Assembly (NCBI RefSeq): GCF_004340525.1
Contig: NZ_SLWX01000003.1
Coordinates: 124,001 to 188,000 of the forward strand
DNA: 64,000 nt
Origin: Chromatocurvus halotolerans
Lineage (GTDB): Bacteria; Pseudomonadota; Gammaproteobacteria; Pseudomonadales; Halieaceae
Direction: 5' to 3'
Below the pieces are notes generated by a model. The model did not search any database and was not told where the DNA came from. It saw only the letters and a program-made list of their open reading frames with translations. This document shows positions 52,926-60,565 of the stretch, in pieces (within the stretch, counting starts at the first letter, position 1; each line of letters begins with the position of its first letter). Made by a program: the position numbers and the translations under genes.

Positions 52926-52945
52926 TTGCGCACATCTGTGCGTAA
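52926..52945 (+). promoter_or_regulatory. Candidate IclR-type operator just downstream of the S9 peptidase promoter
   Basis: TTGCGCACATCTGTGCGTAA contains CGCAC-ATCT-GTGCG, aligned base for base with CGAAC-ACCT-GTTCG at 46938-46951 (shared pattern TTGCGnACAyCTGTnCG). Its place just after the predicted transcription start suits a repressor roadblock. TGCGTTAT at 52914-52921 also occurs, inverted, inside the 51504 site. Confidence 0.5.
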
Positions 52946-53049
52946 TGCAACCGAAAAAGAGAGTCAGTCTGCCGTCTTGCGGTGTAAATGCCGCCCTTAC
53001 CAAACACTAGAGGTGACCTCACTTATCGGTTTTTACGGTAAACCCCTTG

Positions 53050-53089
53050 GCCCATCGAGCAGGTTATACTGCCAGATGGGCTTTTTTTT
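53050..53089 (+). terminator. Intrinsic terminator in the S9 peptidase leader
   Basis: GCCCATC (53050-53056) pairs with GATGGGC (53075-53081), with an inner GCAG/CTGC stem, followed by eight T (53082-53089). It ends only 25 bases before the peptidase ATG. Either it ends transcripts from further upstream and a weak TATACT (53065-53070) starts the gene, or it attenuates the gene itself. Confidence 0.7.
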
Positions 53090-53114
53090 GAGTTGGCACT
53101 TCTGAGGTAGAACC

Positions 53115-55409
53115 ATGGCGAAGCGACGAGGCACCACGCTGGCGCGACTGATGCAATCCACCCTGGCTGTCGCGATGTTTGCTTTAACGCCGAACCTGGC
53201 CGACGCGGATGACTCCCGGGTGCCGGATATCGACAGGCTGGTGTCGTTACCCACCCTCAGTGGAACCCCGCCCTCCCGGCCCCTCTGGTCCCCGGATGGC
53301 AGCCACCTGGCCTTTCTCTGGAACGACAGCGGCTTTCCGTTCCGTGACATCTACGTTGTCGATGCCGCTGGCGGCGAGCCACGGCAGCTGACGGACCTCT
53401 CCCCGGGAGCCTCAGAGCAGGCGACCTTCGGCGATCACCTCGGCGAAAATACGTCACTGGAGGCGCTGGAGCAGGCGTCTTCGCGCAGACACGCAAGCGG
53501 CGTCGGCAGCATGATCTGGTCGGCGCAGGGCGACAGTCTGTATTTCAATTATGCGGGCAAGCTGCAGCGCGTCAGTCTGCCCGATGGCAGGCTGGAGACG
53601 CTGATCGATGAGCCGGCGGGTCGCTCCAGCCTGGCGCTGTCGCCGGATGGCTCGCACCTGTCTTTCCTGCAGGACGGCGATCTGTGGCTATATCGCTTCG
53701 ACGGCGGTTTCCTGATGCGCGCCACGCACGTCGGCGTCCCCGCAATCGGCGGCGTACCCATGGGTGCCTACAACACACGCGATCGCGAGTACAGCCGCTA
53801 CCGCTGGTCTGCCGATTCCCGCTACATCGCGCTGGAATACGTGGATCGACGCGATGCGCACATCATGCAGATTCCGTCCTACCTGCACGACGAGCCACTC
53901 CTGCACAAGGTGCGTCGCGTCTATCCGGGCCAGGAGGGTGTGGTGCGCAGGGTGGGTATCTACGATGTCAGCAATGGGGTGGTCAGCTTCCTCGATCTGG
54001 AAGAGCCAACCCGGCGTACGGTCATGACCCTCGAGTGGTCGCCGACGGCGCCGGAACTGCTGGTGCAGCAGGATACCTACGACGGTGAACACCGCTGGCT
54101 GTTCGTGGCGGACGCCGCTACCCGCGATGTGCGAGAGGTGCATCACGACTACCGCCCACGCCGTATTTACGCGCTGTTTACTGCGGCCTGGGACCGCGAG
54201 GGCTCACGCATCATCTATGTCGGCGATACCGATGGCTGGTACCGTCTGTATTCGGTCTCCGCAGACGGCGGCAAGCCCACGATCCTCACCCGCGGCGACT
54301 TCGATGTCACCGGTCCGGGGTTCTCGTCGGCCATGCTGCAGGTAGATTCGGGCAGCGGCGACATCTTCTACACCTCGAGTGAGGCGGATCCCGCTGAACG
54401 ACAGGTCTATCGCATGTCGGCAGATGGTGGCGGTGCGAGACAGGTGACGTCGGTGTCGGGAACCCATGGGAGCGCGGCGCTGTCGCCGGACGGCAACCAC
54501 CTTGCCAGCATTGTGTCGGGTGACACCCGGCCCGGAGAGCTGTATATCGTGAATGCCGGTGGCGGCGACAGCCGGCAGGTCACGCACTCGCCACTGCCCG
54601 CATTTGCCGATTTTCCCATGGCAAACGTGCGCTACGTGAGTTTCCCGAGCCGTATCGACGATTTCACGCTGCGCGCCCGGATTATCGAACCCGCAGACCT
54701 CGATCCGAAAAAGTCCTACCCAGTGATTATCGGCAACGTGTATTCGGCCACGGCGCGCAACCAGTGGACCTGGCCGCGACCGGTCAGTCTGCTGCAGCAT
54801 GCCATGGCGCATGACGGCGACTACATCACGGTGCAGGTGGATCTTCGCGGCAGCTCAGGCTACGGCGTGGACTTTCGCGAGGCCTTCCAGGGCGACTGGG
54901 GCGGCGGTGACCTGGAGGATCTGCACAGCACGGTGGATTACCTGAAAACCCTGCCCTACGTGGACGCCGATCGCATCGGTATCTGGGGCAACAGCTACGG
55001 CGGCATGATGGCGCTGTTTGCGCTGTTCGAGCGACCGGGCATGTTCGCTGCCGGAGTGGCGGGATCGCCGGCCATCGACGTGAACTACTTCACCCAGAAC
55101 GACCAGCATCTGTCGCGGCGGCCGCATACGCATCCGGAGACATTCCGGGATTCGACGCTGCTCAACTACGGTGAAAAGCTCGAGGATCCGCTGATGATCA
55201 TCCACGGCCTGCACGACGATATCGTGCCCTGGAAGACCACCGCGGCGATGATCGAGAAGCTGATGCTGCTGGGCAAGGACTTCGACATGGTTGTGCCGCC
55301 GCAGTCCGCACACTGGTGGGCTTACCCGGAGCACTACGCGGTTCATACCTTCCGCAAGATGCGGGCGTTCTTTGACCGGCACGTGGGAGCGGGTGCGCGG
55401 GAGCGCTAG
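53115..55409 (+). CDS. S9 family prolyl oligopeptidase (DPP IV-like)
   Basis: 764-residue serine peptidase. Signal peptide to about residue 33; beta-propeller domain with WD40-like blades (LWSPDGSHLAFLW, LSPDGSHLSFLQDG, LSPDGNHLASIVSG); C-terminal alpha/beta-hydrolase with catalytic Ser627 in GNSYGG (usual GWSYGG), Asp701 in HGLHDDIVP and His733 in SAHWWA. It would trim proline-containing or other peptides in the periplasm. It may feed the amino acid routes around it. It converges on the Tct transporter genes with 9 bases between stops. Confidence 0.9.
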   Translation: MAKRRGTTLARLMQSTLAVAMFALTPNLADADDSRVPDIDRLVSLPTLSGTPPSRPLWSPDGSHLAFLWNDSGFPFRDIYVVDAAGGEPRQLTDLSPGASEQATFGDHLGENTSLEALEQASSRRHASGVGSMIWSAQGDSLYFNYAGKLQRVSLPDGRLETLIDEPAGRSSLALSPDGSHLSFLQDGDLWLYRFDGGFLMRATHVGVPAIGGVPMGAYNTRDREYSRYRWSADSRYIALEYVDRRDAHIMQIPSYLHDEPLLHKVRRVYPGQEGVVRRVGIYDVSNGVVSFLDLEEPTRRTVMTLEWSPTAPELLVQQDTYDGEHRWLFVADAATRDVREVHHDYRPRRIYALFTAAWDREGSRIIYVGDTDGWYRLYSVSADGGKPTILTRGDFDVTGPGFSSAMLQVDSGSGDIFYTSSEADPAERQVYRMSADGGGARQVTSVSGTHGSAALSPDGNHLASIVSGDTRPGELYIVNAGGGDSRQVTHSPLPAFADFPMANVRYVSFPSRIDDFTLRARIIEPADLDPKKSYPVIIGNVYSATARNQWTWPRPVSLLQHAMAHDGDYITVQVDLRGSSGYGVDFREAFQGDWGGGDLEDLHSTVDYLKTLPYVDADRIGIWGNSYGGMMALFALFERPGMFAAGVAGSPAIDVNYFTQNDQHLSRRPHTHPETFRDSTLLNYGEKLEDPLMIIHGLHDDIVPWKTTAAMIEKLMLLGKDFDMVVPPQSAHWWAYPEHYAVHTFRKMRAFFDRHVGAGARER

Positions 55410-55418
55410 CGGCGCTCA

Positions 55419-55934
55419 TCACCAGAACAGCGGGTCGCTCAGCACAATAGGTGCCAGTCGCGTGAACAGCAGCCAGAAGCTGATGGCCACTGCCAGCGTC
55501 AACGGCAGCACGACGCGCAGTGCCCGGCGCGGATCCGGTGACAGGGCCAGCATACCCACCGCAGTGAAAAGGAACGTTGCGGTGACAAGCCCCATTTCCT
55601 GAACCGCGTGGAAGAACCCCAGTCCCCACAGACCCGTGCACAGGGTTGCCCCTGCAATATCGCGGCCCCTGTGCATGCGGGCCGCGGTCAGATTATCACT
55701 GCCCGCAGCGTGGCCACGCAGACGCAGGGCAAGCAGCAGGGCGCAGCCCAGTATCAGGCCGCTGGCGATGACCGGCACCAGCCAGGGATTGCCGCCCGGG
55801 CTTGGTCTCCAGTCGGTCACGACCGCGTGAGCGATCACCGAGCAGGCGAGCACACTCAGGGCTATCACCAGGCCCTTCCCGGGCGCTGGCGTGTCCGGCA
55901 CGGCGCCTTCGGGTGTCTGTGTCGGCAGGCTCAT
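55419..55934 (-). CDS. tctB: Tripartite tricarboxylate transporter small membrane subunit, TctB
   Basis: 171-residue protein with four hydrophobic helices (VIALSVLACSVIAHAVV, PWLVPVIASGLILGCALLLALRL, FLFTAVGMLAL, VVLPLTLAVAISFWLLFTRL) and the C-terminal VxLPxG-like end typical of TctB. It overlaps the tctA stop by 4 bases. Sequence conservation in TctB is low, and the call rests on position and topology. Confidence 0.85.
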   Translation of the reverse strand: MSLPTQTPEGAVPDTPAPGKGLVIALSVLACSVIAHAVVTDWRPSPGGNPWLVPVIASGLILGCALLLALRLRGHAAGSDNLTAARMHRGRDIAGATLCTGLWGLGFFHAVQEMGLVTATFLFTAVGMLALSPDPRRALRVVLPLTLAVAISFWLLFTRLAPIVLSDPLFW

Positions 55935-57436
55935 TCCCGCCCCACCAGGACGAAGACCAGCAGCAGCGTTGCCGCGATGCCATAGATGGATAGCGCAATG
56001 GGGCCGCTGAAAAAATACCCGGGTTCGTTGAAGCCCAGAATCAGGCTCTGGCGCAGCGCGCGCTCAAGTCCCGGCCCGAGAATGAAGCCTAGCGCCACCG
56101 GCGCAATGGGCATGCCGACCCCGCGCATGGCAACCCCCACGATGCCGGCCGCCAGAAGCACCCAGACATCAAAGGTCGAGTTGCCGATTGCGTAAGTGCC
56201 AAGTATGGCCAGCGCGAGAACGACCGGCAGGATGTAGCGCGGTGGCAGCATCGACAGGCGGGCGTAATGAGGAAGCAGCAGCTTGCTGGTAATGAGGGTG
56301 AAAATACTGCCGTAGAGCAGCAGTATGAAAATGGCGTAGACGATGGTGAGGTTGGATTCGATCATCATCGGCCCGGGCGTGATGCCCTGGATAATGAAGG
56401 CGGCACCGATCAGCGCCGCGCTGCCGCTGCCCGGCACGCCGAAAGCGAACAGCGGAATGAGTGTGGCTCCGGCCGTGGCGCTGTTGCCCGCCTCGGGTGC
56501 CGCCACCCCTTCAAGCGAGCCCTTGCCGAATCGGTCGCTATTGCGCGAAACCCGCTTTGCCAGCCCGTAGCTGAGAAAGCCCGCCAGCGTCGCGCCCGCG
56601 CCAGGCAGTGCGCCGACAAAGGTGCCGGTCGCGGCCCCGGTGACTACGGCGCGCCAGAGTGTGGCGTATTCGCGCAGGCTCAGCCTGTCTGCGTCTGGGT
56701 CGTAGCCCTCACCGGCAGTGCGTTGCCTGACCCCGGCCTCAAGATGCGCAAAGCGTTCGCGGAAAATCCGGCCTGCCTGCAGCATGATTTCGGAAACGGC
56801 AAACAGGCCAATCAGCACCGGCACCAGGCCCAGCCCCCCGGCAAGATCGGTCGAACCGAACGCATAGCGCGCGGCGCCGCTGAACGGATCGCGGCCCACC
56901 ATCGACAGCAGAATGCCGACTGCGGCGGCGCTGAAGCCGAGGGCGACCCTGCCCTTGTCAAGGGCGGCAATAATCACGATCGAGACGGCGTAAAGCGCAA
57001 AAAACTCGCGCGGACCGAACTGGAGCGCCAGTACCGCGAGGGGCGTGGCGATGAAGATGAGCACCAGAACGCTGGTGAAATCCCCGATGATCGAGGAATA
57101 CAGCCCCGTGTGCAGCGCGCGATTGGGAAAGCCCGCCTGCTTCAGCGGGAAGCCGTCGAGTATCGTGGCCGCCGCGCCGGGCGTTCCCGGAACACCGAAC
57201 ATGATGGCCGAGATGGAGCCGCCGAACAGGCTTCCCTTGTACAGGCCCATGAGCATGCCAATGGCCGGCGCGATATCCATGGTGAAAACAAAGGGCAGCA
57301 TCAGAGCCATGGCCATGTCGCCGGAAATACCGGGTATGGCACCCACGGTCACCCCGAGGATGACGCCGAGCAGAACGGCGATCAGGACTGTGGGCGACAG
57401 CGCAACGTCGAGCGCCGAGATGAGCAGTTCAAGCAT
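55931..57436 (-). CDS. tctA: Tripartite tricarboxylate transporter large membrane subunit, TctA
   Basis: 501-residue, about twelve-helix permease. The two TctA signatures are visible: GVTVGAIPGISGDMAMALMLPFVF with GSISAIMFGVPGTPGAAATILDGFP, and GALPGAGATLAGFLSYGLAKR with GVAAPEAGNSATAGATLIPLFAFGVPGSGSAALIGAAF, the repeated inverted halves. Secondary uptake of carboxylates driven by the proton or sodium gradient, with TctC supplying substrate. The start at 57436 follows GGAG at 10 bases. Confidence 0.94.
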   Translation of the reverse strand: MLELLISALDVALSPTVLIAVLLGVILGVTVGAIPGISGDMAMALMLPFVFTMDIAPAIGMLMGLYKGSLFGGSISAIMFGVPGTPGAAATILDGFPLKQAGFPNRALHTGLYSSIIGDFTSVLVLIFIATPLAVLALQFGPREFFALYAVSIVIIAALDKGRVALGFSAAAVGILLSMVGRDPFSGAARYAFGSTDLAGGLGLVPVLIGLFAVSEIMLQAGRIFRERFAHLEAGVRQRTAGEGYDPDADRLSLREYATLWRAVVTGAATGTFVGALPGAGATLAGFLSYGLAKRVSRNSDRFGKGSLEGVAAPEAGNSATAGATLIPLFAFGVPGSGSAALIGAAFIIQGITPGPMMIESNLTIVYAIFILLLYGSIFTLITSKLLLPHYARLSMLPPRYILPVVLALAILGTYAIGNSTFDVWVLLAAGIVGVAMRGVGMPIAPVALGFILGPGLERALRQSLILGFNEPGYFFSGPIALSIYGIAATLLLVFVLVGRE

Positions 57437-57463
57437 CCTTGCGTTTCTCCCCGCCTGCGGCAA

Positions 57464-58444
57464 TCACGGATTCTGCAGCGCCGAGATGGTTGCCGTCACC
57501 GTGGCCACCGTATCGGCATAGGCCTGTTGCAGGCTGTCGTAGTCCGTGCCTGACAGGGTGATACTGGCGCGTGCGGCAAGTGAGCGGGCGCGTTCGGTGT
57601 CAAAGGCGCTGGCGATGCGCGCGGCCAGTTCACGACGGCGCGGTTCGGGCACGTCAGCGGGCGCGAAAATGGTGTACCAGACGGGCATGACAACGTCGTA
57701 GCCCAGTTCCAGCAGGGTTGGCGTCTCCGGCAACTCCGGAATGCGCTGGCGCGTGGCCACCGCGACCGGTGCCACGCTGCCCCCCTCCACGGCGCTGGCA
57801 ATCGAGCTGGAGTTGGTGACCGCCAGGCTGACAATCGAGGCGAGCAGGAACTGCAGCGTTTCGCCGCCGCCAAGGGTCGGCACGTGGTTCATGCGCAACT
57901 CTGAAATCTGCTCCAGGCGCAGCAGGGGCAGGTGGCTGGAGCTCATGAAGGCGCCGTGGGTGGCGTGCAGGCGTCCCGGCTCGCGTGCCGCGGCCGCCAT
58001 GACGCCGGGCAGCGTGGGTTCGGGAAAGTCGGGATGCACAACAAAGGTTGGCGCTATTTCCGTAATCTGGAAAACGGGCGTCCAGTCCTCAGGTCCGTAA
58101 TCGGTGTCTTCCCGCAGCGGTAGCGTGATCAGAGGGCCGTAGTCACTGATCATCAGGGTGTAGCCATCGGGCTTTGCATCCAGCGTGAACATGGCCGCAT
58201 TGAGTCCGCCAGCTCCCGGCATGTTGACCACGTCGACCCGCGTTCCCAGGTGCGGCTCTGCCACCGCCGAGAGTATGCGTGCGGCGATGTCGATGCCTCC
58301 ACCGGCGCCGTAGGGTGTCAGCAATCGGATGGGTCGCTCGGTGGGGAAGGCATCCGCTCGGGCCGAGCCGGCCATTAAGCACAGAGGTATGCAGATCAGA
58401 AGCGCGCGAAGACAGCGGAGTCGGTGCGCAGGGAACTCCCGCAT
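57464..58444 (-). CDS. tctC: Tripartite tricarboxylate transporter substrate-binding protein, TctC (Bug family)
   Basis: 326-residue periplasmic receptor. Signal peptide MREFPAHRL...LCLMAGSARADA, then PTERPIRLLTPYGAGGGIDIAARILS (the Bug-family loop that binds carboxylates through water), VVNMPGAGGLNAAMFTLDAKPDGYTLMI and a C-terminal PTLLELGYDVVMPVWYTIFAP. The ligand is likely a carboxylic acid or amide; Bug receptors are very diverse. AGGAGA precedes ATG 58444. First gene of tctC-tctA-tctB, divergent from the deacetylase gene. Confidence 0.92.
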   Translation of the reverse strand: MREFPAHRLRCLRALLICIPLCLMAGSARADAFPTERPIRLLTPYGAGGGIDIAARILSAVAEPHLGTRVDVVNMPGAGGLNAAMFTLDAKPDGYTLMISDYGPLITLPLREDTDYGPEDWTPVFQITEIAPTFVVHPDFPEPTLPGVMAAAAREPGRLHATHGAFMSSSHLPLLRLEQISELRMNHVPTLGGGETLQFLLASIVSLAVTNSSSIASAVEGGSVAPVAVATRQRIPELPETPTLLELGYDVVMPVWYTIFAPADVPEPRRRELAARIASAFDTERARSLAARASITLSGTDYDSLQQAYADTVATVTATISALQNP

Positions 58445-58625
58445 GAAAAATTCTCCTGTTTCGAGTAGCGAACATCGAATGTCGAGTGCCGCGTCGCGGG
58501 TCACGCGGTAGACCTGATATTGTCTCGCGAACGGTGCAAAAAAACCAGAAACAAACCCGCTGTAAAAGGCACTGATGTATACTGAAACCGCTTTTTTTCA
58601 GGACTTTTCGCAAAAGGAAACGAAC

Positions 58626-59543
58626 ATGCGTGATGCGCCGACCATCCCCTCCGCCGGCCCGATAGCCGAGCCCTGGAAGCTGCGCGAGGAGGAGTGGCGA
58701 CAGATCGTTGGCCGGGTGCGCGCCGGGCGTTCGCTGAAGCCATCCCGCTGGCCGGATGACGCCGGATTCGCGGTTGCGCTGTCCTTTGACTGCGATCACG
58801 AGACCTTTGAACTGGGGATGGGCAGGCAGGCGGTCGGTCGCCTCGCCTGGGGCGAATTCGGGCGTCGCGTCGGCGTGCCGCGAATTCTCGAGCTGCTGAA
58901 GCGGCAGTCTGTGCCGGCCAGCTTTTTCATGCCCGCCGTGTGCGCCCTGATCGACCCGGACGAAACCCGCGCCATTGTGGACGCCGGTCACGAAATCGGT
59001 CTGCATGGCTGGATTCACGAAAACAATTCCTTGCTCGAGGCGTCCACGGAGCGCGATCTGATCCTGCGCGCCAGGGATGTTCTGGAATCCGCCGCAGGCA
59101 GCGCCCCCGTGGGTTTCCGCTCTGCCAACTGGGACCTGAGCGAGAACACGATTTCGCTGGTCGCAGAGCTGGGGCTTGAGTACGACTCTTCACTTATGGC
59201 CGACGACAGTTGCTACGAACTCAACGTTGACGGCAAGCCCACCGGGGTCGTGGAAATTCCGGTAGAGTGGATGCGCGATGATGCGGTCTACCTGATGTTC
59301 AACCGCCAGCCGGCAACGCGCCCCTGGCTGTCACCGCAGGAGGTGTTCGAGATATTCCGCCTCGAGCTGGAGGGAGCCGCCGCGGAGGGTGGGGTGTTTC
59401 AGCTGGTGATGCATCCTTTCGTGATCGGCTACCGGTCGCGCCTGTGGATCATGGATCGTCTTATTGAGCACGCCCGCAGCCTTGGCAAACCCTGGTTCAC
59501 CACGCATGCGGACCTCGCGCGCTGGGTGCGCAACTCCGCCTGA
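58626..59543 (+). CDS. Polysaccharide-deacetylase superfamily hydrolase, PuuE/cyclic-imidase-like
   Basis: 305-residue NodB-fold metal-dependent hydrolase without a signal peptide. The first metal/catalytic motif is SFDCDHET, the second GHEIGLHGWIHENN (HxxxHGWxHE), then GFRSANWDLSENT and a C-terminal HPFVIGYRSRLW. The HGWxHE form and cytoplasmic location fit the PuuE allantoinase and cyclic imide hydrolase branch acting on cyclic amides, rather than chitin or peptidoglycan deacetylases. AAGGAAA precedes ATG 58626. It diverges from the Tct importer, which suggests that the imported acid or amide is its substrate or product. Confidence 0.82.
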   Translation: MRDAPTIPSAGPIAEPWKLREEEWRQIVGRVRAGRSLKPSRWPDDAGFAVALSFDCDHETFELGMGRQAVGRLAWGEFGRRVGVPRILELLKRQSVPASFFMPAVCALIDPDETRAIVDAGHEIGLHGWIHENNSLLEASTERDLILRARDVLESAAGSAPVGFRSANWDLSENTISLVAELGLEYDSSLMADDSCYELNVDGKPTGVVEIPVEWMRDDAVYLMFNRQPATRPWLSPQEVFEIFRLELEGAAAEGGVFQLVMHPFVIGYRSRLWIMDRLIEHARSLGKPWFTTHADLARWVRNSA

Positions 59544-59562
59544 CTTGCCGACAACTGTCCAC

Positions 59563-60531
59563 ATGGCTTCTGCAAGTACTGACGTCGATCTGTCGCGCCG
59601 GGCCTGGCAGCGTTACTGGCAGTCTGATCGTCTCGCGGCCTGCATGCCCGACAACCCCGCGGCGGCGGCCGAAATCGAGCGCTACTGGAAAGGCGAATTT
59701 TCCGGCCTGTCGTCCGGTGCCCGCGTGCTTGATGTCGCCACCGGCAATGGGGTGCTGCTGGCCTGGGCTGCGCAGAGTGCAGCGGATCGCGGTCTCGCGC
59801 TGGCGCTTACCGGCATCGACGCGGCCCAGATCGACCCCTTGCGTTTCGTCACTTCCGAGCAGGAGGCGCTGCGCAGTGTTGCTTTCCATGGCGGCGTGGC
59901 TGCAGAGCGATTGCCCTTCGGGGACGCTGCCTTTGATGTCGTTGTGTCGCAGTTCGGCCTCGAATACAGCGACCTGGACGTCTCTCTTTCGGAGGTGGAG
60001 CGGGTGCTGGCCCCCGGAGGCTGCCTGCGCTGGCTGGCTCACGGGGCGTCCAGCGCCGTTGTCGTTGAAAGCGCCGAACGGGTAGCGCAGATGGATTTTC
60101 TGCTCGCGCAGGATGGCCCTTTCGCCGCCATGGCGTTTTTCACGCGAGCCCTGCTGCAGGGGCGCCGCATTGCCAGAGCCCGGGATCGGCTGCAGGCGTC
60201 TCTCGAAGTGGCGCGGACCTACTGCCTGAAGAATCCACCCTCGGAGCTGGTGCAGCAGATCTGTGGCAGCTTCATGCATATGGCCATCGAGAACCAGCGC
60301 TATCACCCTGAGGACATTGCGACTCTGGTGGAGGAGAACCGGGAAAAAATGCGGTTTTACCGCAGACGTCTGCGTGACCTGCTGGCGGCGCAATTGACCC
60401 CGGAGCGCGAGAGTCGGGTCCGGGAGTCTCTTGCGGTGTCGGGCTGGCGGGATGTCGTCATGTCCCCGCTGGCCGACAGCGGGACGGGAAATCACCTCGG
60501 TTCGGTGATTTCTGCGACGCGCGCCTGGTGA
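59563..60531 (+). CDS. Class I SAM-dependent methyltransferase
   Basis: 322-residue protein with motif I ARVLDVATGNGVLLAWAA (near residues 51-68), ALTGIDAAQ as the SAM-ribose loop, LPFGDAAFDVVVSQFGLEY and VERVLAPGGCLRWLAHG as motifs II and III, then a long helical C-terminal half (about 140 residues) without known motif. UbiE/MenG-like core; substrate unknown. It starts 19 bases after the deacetylase on the same strand and is probably co-transcribed. No ribosome site of note precedes ATG 59563. Confidence 0.78.
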   Translation: MASASTDVDLSRRAWQRYWQSDRLAACMPDNPAAAAEIERYWKGEFSGLSSGARVLDVATGNGVLLAWAAQSAADRGLALALTGIDAAQIDPLRFVTSEQEALRSVAFHGGVAAERLPFGDAAFDVVVSQFGLEYSDLDVSLSEVERVLAPGGCLRWLAHGASSAVVVESAERVAQMDFLLAQDGPFAAMAFFTRALLQGRRIARARDRLQASLEVARTYCLKNPPSELVQQICGSFMHMAIENQRYHPEDIATLVEENREKMRFYRRRLRDLLAAQLTPERESRVRESLAVSGWRDVVMSPLADSGTGNHLGSVISATRAW

Positions 60532-60565
60532 GCCACCAAGCGGTGTCCACCAGCCGTCACGACTT

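Larger units (their letters stand above)
52777..53114 (+). promoter_or_regulatory. 338-base leader of the S9 peptidase gene: promoter, operator and terminator
   Basis: No gene is credible here; a 68-codon frame from a TTG at 52804 has no ribosome site. The region holds a strong promoter (52885-52913), an operator candidate (52926-52945), a GAGGTGACCTC mini-palindrome near 53010 and an intrinsic terminator (53050-53089). The gene's GAGG ribosome site is at about 53103. Confidence 0.55.

Noticed and set aside
52804-53010. 68-codon frame with a hydrophobic middle between the AcoX-like and S9 genes
   Set aside because: TTG start, no ribosome site, and it spans a strong promoter and operator; likely chance.
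56267-57553. A 428-codon plus-strand frame opposite tctA
   Set aside because: Low-complexity Arg/Gly/His-rich shadow; tctA signatures are clear on the minus strand.
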